The position numbers and the translations under genes were made by a program. From contig JAUVCY010000038.1 of the NCBI GenBank assembly GCA_030595585.1, forward strand, positions 1 to 9,936: a DNA stretch of 9,936 nt. Direction: 5' to 3'. The DNA comes from Thermoplasmatota archaeon (GTDB lineage: Archaea; Thermoplasmatota; Penumbrarchaeia; Penumbrarchaeales; Penumbrarchaeaceae). Below are positions 7,701 to 9,936 of this stretch, in pieces. The notes below the pieces were generated by a model. The model made no database searches. It saw nothing but the letters and a program-made list of their open reading frames with translations, and was not told the DNA's origin. The first letter of the stretch is position 1, and each line of letters starts with the position of its first letter.

Positions 7701-9310
7701 CCATCCAGCTCGATGCCGGACTTGACCAGGCATGATCCTTTTACCATCTGTCCGACAGCGAGTATCACAGTGTCGCACTCGATGTCAAACTCCGAACCCT
7801 CCACCGGTTTTGGGCTTCTCCTGCCGCTCTCATCCACCTCCCCGAGCTCCATCTCCATACAGGTGAGGCAGGTCTGACAGGCCTTGTCCACCACTGCCAC
7901 GGGAGAGGTAAGGTGATCTATCCTCACACCTTCTGCTCTCGCCTGGTCGATCTCGTCCCTGTGGGCGGGCATCTCCTTCTCCCCCCTTCGGTATACGATC
8001 GTGACCTCCGCCCCCAGCCTCCTTGCGGACCTTGCGCAGTCCATGGCTACGTTCCCACCGCCCACCACCAGGACCTTTTGCCCTTTATACCGCTCAGTGT
8101 CCAAGGTCCCTGAGTTGACATCGGACAGGAAATCGACCCCCTGGATAATGCAGTCGTCCGAACATGTGGCAAGGTTGAGGTCCCTTCCCGCCTGTGCGCC
8201 TATGGCGATGTGAAACGCCTCGTATCCATTCTTTCGAAGATCGTCCAGTGTGAAGTCCTTGCCCAACTCCTTTCCGTACTCGATCCCTATCCCATCCTCT
8301 TCAAGGAGCTTGTCTATCTCCATCCGAAGATAGTCGTTCGGGAGCCTGTACTCCGGGACGCCGTAATAAAGCATGCCGCCGGGGTTCTCCCTGGCCTCGA
8401 AGATCGTTACGGTGTATCCCATTCTGGCCAGGTCCGATGCGGCTGTGAGCCCGGAGGGCCCAGAGCCTATTACCGCTACCTTCCTACCTTCACCTCTCTG
8501 GGGTAGCTGGAACGGGTCCTCCCTGTCCCCGTATCTCTCTGCACGTTCGGACAGATATCCCTCCAGCTCCTCGGGGTGTTCGTTGATATGATCCGCTATG
8601 AACCTTCTGATCGCGCTGATGGCTATGGGCTCGTCCACGTCCTTCCTGTTGCACTCAAGCTCACAGGGATGATAGCAGACCCGGCCCATGGAGCCGGGGA
8701 TCGGGATCCTCTGTTTGATAAGGTGATACGCCTCACCGAACTTCTCCTTGGAGGCCAGCTGGATGAAACCCTGTGCGTTCAGGCCTGCGGGGCACTCTAT
8801 CCTGCAGGGTGCCCTCTCCTCGGCCTTATCAACGGCGTAGATGTTCGGGATCGCCTGGGGGAACAGCTGATAAATTGCTTTTCGAGAGTCCAGACCCTCG
8901 TTGAAATCGGATCGGATATCGACGGGGCAGTGCTCTGAACAGTCCCCGCATCCGTTGCACATCTCCGCGTCTACGAACCTGGGGTTCCTCGTGTACTTGA
9001 CCTGGAAGTTGCCCACCTTGCCCGATATCCCATCGACCCTGGCGCCGGTGATGATCTCGATGTTCCTGTGCCTGCCAGTATACACCAATTTAGGGGCAAG
9101 AATGCACATGGCGCAGTCGTTTGTGGGGAACGTCTTGTCGAGCTGGGTCATGGTCCCACCGATGCTCATTCCACTGTCCAGCAGGTAGACCTTGAACCCG
9201 GAATCGGCCAGGTCAAGGGAGGACTGTATCCCGGAGATGCCTCCCCCTATCACCATCACGGATCCCTTTTTTGACGGCCCCTCTGCCACATCGATGCTTT
9301 CGTCGTTCAT
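4790..9310 (-). CDS. hdrA: Giant HdrA: two HdrA modules with an inserted GltD/NfnB-like NAD(P)H oxidoreductase
   Basis: The product has 1506 residues from ATG 9310. A TTG three codons earlier is a less likely start, and no clear Shine-Dalgarno sequence precedes either. Domain order: HdrA FAD half (GGGISG 22-27; CAMC 66-69; ferredoxin motif C118/C121/C124/C128); a GltD/NfnB-like insert about 168-667; the rest of HdrA module 1 (YCSSVCCM near 761-768); the HdrA N-terminal domain (C957/C959, CTPRTHE 1017-1023); a second FAD motif GGGIAG (1096-1101); YCSRVCC near 1255-1261; and two C-terminal ferredoxin motifs, C1440/1443/1446/1450 and C1471/1474/1477/1481. The frame is intact throughout. Family knowledge predicts at least three flavins and many [4Fe-4S] clusters. 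Inference: it oxidises or reduces NAD(P)H and bifurcates electrons through the HdrA flavins to ferredoxin and to MvhD/HdrC. Related enlarged HdrA proteins are known in class II benzoyl-CoA reductase (Bam) and other Hdr-like complexes, so the substrate cannot be read from the sequence. Confidence 0.93.
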   Translation of the reverse strand: MNDESIDVAEGPSKKGSVMVIGGGISGIQSSLDLADSGFKVYLLDSGMSIGGTMTQLDKTFPTNDCAMCILAPKLVYTGRHRNIEIITGARVDGISGKVGNFQVKYTRNPRFVDAEMCNGCGDCSEHCPVDIRSDFNEGLDSRKAIYQLFPQAIPNIYAVDKAEERAPCRIECPAGLNAQGFIQLASKEKFGEAYHLIKQRIPIPGSMGRVCYHPCELECNRKDVDEPIAISAIRRFIADHINEHPEELEGYLSERAERYGDREDPFQLPQRGEGRKVAVIGSGPSGLTAASDLARMGYTVTIFEARENPGGMLYYGVPEYRLPNDYLRMEIDKLLEEDGIGIEYGKELGKDFTLDDLRKNGYEAFHIAIGAQAGRDLNLATCSDDCIIQGVDFLSDVNSGTLDTERYKGQKVLVVGGGNVAMDCARSARRLGAEVTIVYRRGEKEMPAHRDEIDQARAEGVRIDHLTSPVAVVDKACQTCLTCMEMELGEVDESGRRSPKPVEGSEFDIECDTVILAVGQMVKGSCLVKSGIELDGSGTIHVDPISLQTKAPDTFAGGDAVTGPASAVEAIGAGHEAAVSIDRFLNDENLIEGREAKEEAGSPIPEAADRMRKARKMGAVLSEEGRTTTFDEVESTFTLEDVLEEADRCFSCGGCCDCMQCVEVCKRGAVDHDQEAVQETVDVGSVIVSPGFEEFVPRTGDSLGYRVYPNVVTSIEFERMLSASGPYKGHIKRLSDGEAPGKIAWLQCVGSRDESCDSPYCSSVCCMYATKEAVIAKEHQGGDLDTHIYFMDHRSFGKDFDRYYERSKKEYGVVYRRSRVPRVEQDRMTKDLFIRYVDDDGKVQKERYDMVVLSVGIQPCGTLGDLSSALEINLNGYGFVETETYTPVETSRKGIYASGTVTEPKDIPESVTQASAAAADAAKDIASARGTEVVEKSYPSERNVMSEVPRIGVFVCHCGINIGGVIGVPSVVEYAKTLPYVVFADDNLFTCSQDSQEGVKEKIVELGLNRVVIASCTPRTHEALFQDTLREAGLNPHLFEMANLRDQNSWVHRGDPETATEKAKDSVRMAVMKAAELFSVSHTKIPVNHDALVIGGGIAGMTAALSLGDQGFQTYLVEREAELGGHLGQIHLGVSGEDPQKLLKDTVERVTTHPNIKVYTGTRIEEIGGYVGNFNSNLKVEGAAENVLISHGVVIVATGALPYEPTEYGYGRNADVLTQTDLETMLAAGGESLSDVKEMVMIQCIGSRNDEHPYCSRVCCSNAIKNALKLKEVDPSATIYILYRDIRTYGYREDTLYRKAREKGIIFLRFEEGEDPVMEEKEGQITITLKERVLGRDITLHPDKLVLSRGIVPQDNTDLSRQLKVPLNSDSFFSEAHVKLRPVDFSADGIFLCGMAHSPRFIEESIIQAKATASRAVTIISRDSLETLGSIAHVNPRYCAGCRMCIDVCPYDAIDFDQEKRIAVVNEILCQGCGACATACPGGVSQQNTFTKRQVFAMIDTFMEG
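4794..4799 (-). promoter_or_regulatory. Shine-Dalgarno site of mvhD
   Basis: Reads GGAGGG on the minus strand. The GGAGG core ends 6 bases before the mvhD ATG at 4788. It lies within the last codons of the giant hdrA gene, which supports coupled translation and fixes the mvhD start. Confidence 0.8.
7310..8809 (-). other. GltD/NfnB-like NAD(P)H:flavin domain inserted in the giant HdrA
   Basis: This is a region inside the giant hdrA gene (about residues 168-667). It starts with an N-terminal cluster domain (PCRIECPAGLN with C169/C173; GRVCYHPCELEC with C212/C216/C220) and continues with the FAD motif GSGPSG (282-287) and the GGMLYYGVPEYRLP stretch. Then come the NAD(P) motif GGGNVA (417-422) followed by VYRR (439-442), which in this family favours NADPH, and the closing FAD motif TFAGGDA (555-561). 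It ends with a ferredoxin-like CFSCGGCCDCMQCVEVC (650-666). GltD, NfnB and PreT proteins share this layout, so the insert appears to be a complete and probably functional electron-entry module. Its boundaries fall within the segment where the HdrA at 1-2583 has only a short ferredoxin loop. NADPH rather than NADH preference is inferred. Confidence 0.9.
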
Positions 9311-9320
9311 TTTAACCAAC

Positions 9321-9936
9321 TTACAGTATATTGTCGACCATCTGCATAATCTGCTGTTTTGTGAAGTTCCTGTGCATGGACGCGTTGCTCGGGCAGGCTA
9401 TGACGCATGCTCCGCAGCCCTCACAGAGGGCCTCATCCACTTCCGCTATCTTCGTCCAATCGTTCATCGTCCTGGCCTTGTAGGGGCAGACCTCAACGCA
9501 AATGCCGCACCCGGCACAGATGTCCGGATCAACGGCGGCGACCAGCGGGTCGTTCTCCAGCTCATCCTTGGAGAGGATCACGGACGCCCTGGCCGCAGCC
9601 CCGGAGGCCTGGGCGACGGTATCCTGTATGTCCTTGGGCGCCTGACAACAGCCCGCTATGAATATGCCGTTGGTGAACGTGTCCATGGGCCTGAGCTTCG
9701 GATGTGCCTCCAGAAAGAACCCGTCCCCGCTCCTGGAGATGTTCAACGCCCTTGCGATGGTGTCGGAATCGGTCCTTGGGACAAGGGCGGGGACCAGGAC
9801 CACCATGTCCGTCGAGATCTCCAGCAACTTTCCCGTCGTGGTGTCGAAGACGTCCATCTTCAACCCATCTCCTTTCATTCTAACCTCGGACGGGCGCCCC
9901 CTGAAGAAGTTCGCCTCCTTCCTGATCCTGCCGTAG
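9321..9936 (-). CDS. hdrA: HdrA-type protein, C-terminal part (N-terminus beyond window)
   Basis: About 204 codons are visible and the frame stays open to the right edge. The ATG at 9878 is internal, because in-frame family sequence (RGRPSEV) continues upstream of it. The segment covers the end of the HdrA thioredoxin-reductase-like FAD domain (MVVLVPALVP; KLRPMDTFTNGIFIAG; AQASGAAARA) and the C-terminal two-cluster ferredoxin domain (CAGCGICVEVCP and CEGCGACVIACP). In HdrA this ferredoxin domain carries the low-potential branch of bifurcation and docks external ferredoxin. It is clearly paralogous to the end of the giant HdrA (FTKxQ ... D near the C-terminus in both). The stop TAA lies 10 bases before the giant gene's ATG, placing it in the same operon. 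Whether it too is a double-module protein cannot be seen. Confidence 0.92.
   Translation of the reverse strand, partial: YGRIRKEANFFRGRPSEVRMKGDGLKMDVFDTTTGKLLEISTDMVVLVPALVPRTDSDTIARALNISRSGDGFFLEAHPKLRPMDTFTNGIFIAGCCQAPKDIQDTVAQASGAAARASVILSKDELENDPLVAAVDPDICAGCGICVEVCPYKARTMNDWTKIAEVDEALCEGCGACVIACPSNASMHRNFTKQQIMQMVDNIL

Noticed and set aside
7310..8809. Possibility that the GltD-like insert is an assembly chimera.
   Set aside because: The frame is open through both junctions, HdrA sequence resumes at the expected residue on each side, and codon habits do not change. Read mapping across 7310 and 8809 would settle it.
8650..8809. Apparent lack of an upstream CxxC pair in the N-terminal cluster domain of the GltD-like insert.
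   Set aside because: A subset of GltD/NuoF-like flavoproteins also begins with a PCxxxCPAG sequence, so this is a family variant rather than a defect.
9317..9319. TTG as start of the giant HdrA.
   Set aside because: It has no ribosome site, and an ATG three codons downstream (9308-9310) is the simpler start. The three residues in question carry no domain information.

Overview
The whole window is one gene-dense, minus-strand transcription unit encoding an oversized heterodisulfide-reductase-type (Hdr) flavin/iron-sulfur electron-transfer complex. Both ends cut through hdrA-type genes. No hydrogenase, HdrB, RNA gene, mobile element or CRISPR array is visible, and no noncoding gap exceeds about 12 bases.

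In transcription order (right to left) the genes are: the C-terminal part of one HdrA (9936-9321); a giant 1506-residue HdrA in which a complete GltD/NfnB-like NAD(P)H:flavin oxidoreductase is inserted into the first of two HdrA flavin modules (9310-4790); the [2Fe-2S] adaptor MvhD (4788-4366); an FrhB/FdhB-like iron-sulfur flavoprotein (4353-3244); a tandem-duplicated HdrC (3242-2580); and a third, double-module HdrA that runs off the left edge (2583-1). Junctions are 1-12 bases or overlap (ATGA), so the genes are almost certainly co-transcribed and translationally coupled. Several internal Shine-Dalgarno sequences (GGAGG type) lie at the ends of the upstream genes.

The DNA is GC-rich. Arginine is written largely as AGG and isoleucine often as ATA, and the ribosome sites match GGAGGTG. 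Together with the Hdr/MvhD/FrhB gene content this suggests an anaerobic archaeon (a methanogen or alkane oxidiser relative, or a Thermoplasmatota-type lineage). An anaerobic bacterium with Hdr-type complexes, such as a sulfate reducer or syntroph, cannot be excluded.

Inferred working model: electrons from NAD(P)H enter at the GltD-like module, and electrons from F420H2, formate or another donor enter through the FrhB-like protein and MvhD. They meet at the HdrA flavins, where bifurcation or confurcation can take place. They leave through the HdrA C-terminal ferredoxin domains (low potential) and HdrC (high potential, towards an acceptor subunit not in the window). The most unusual points are the NAD(P)H module spliced at the exact position of an HdrA ferredoxin loop, the duplicated HdrC, and a histidine in place of the second cysteine in both of its distal cluster motifs.
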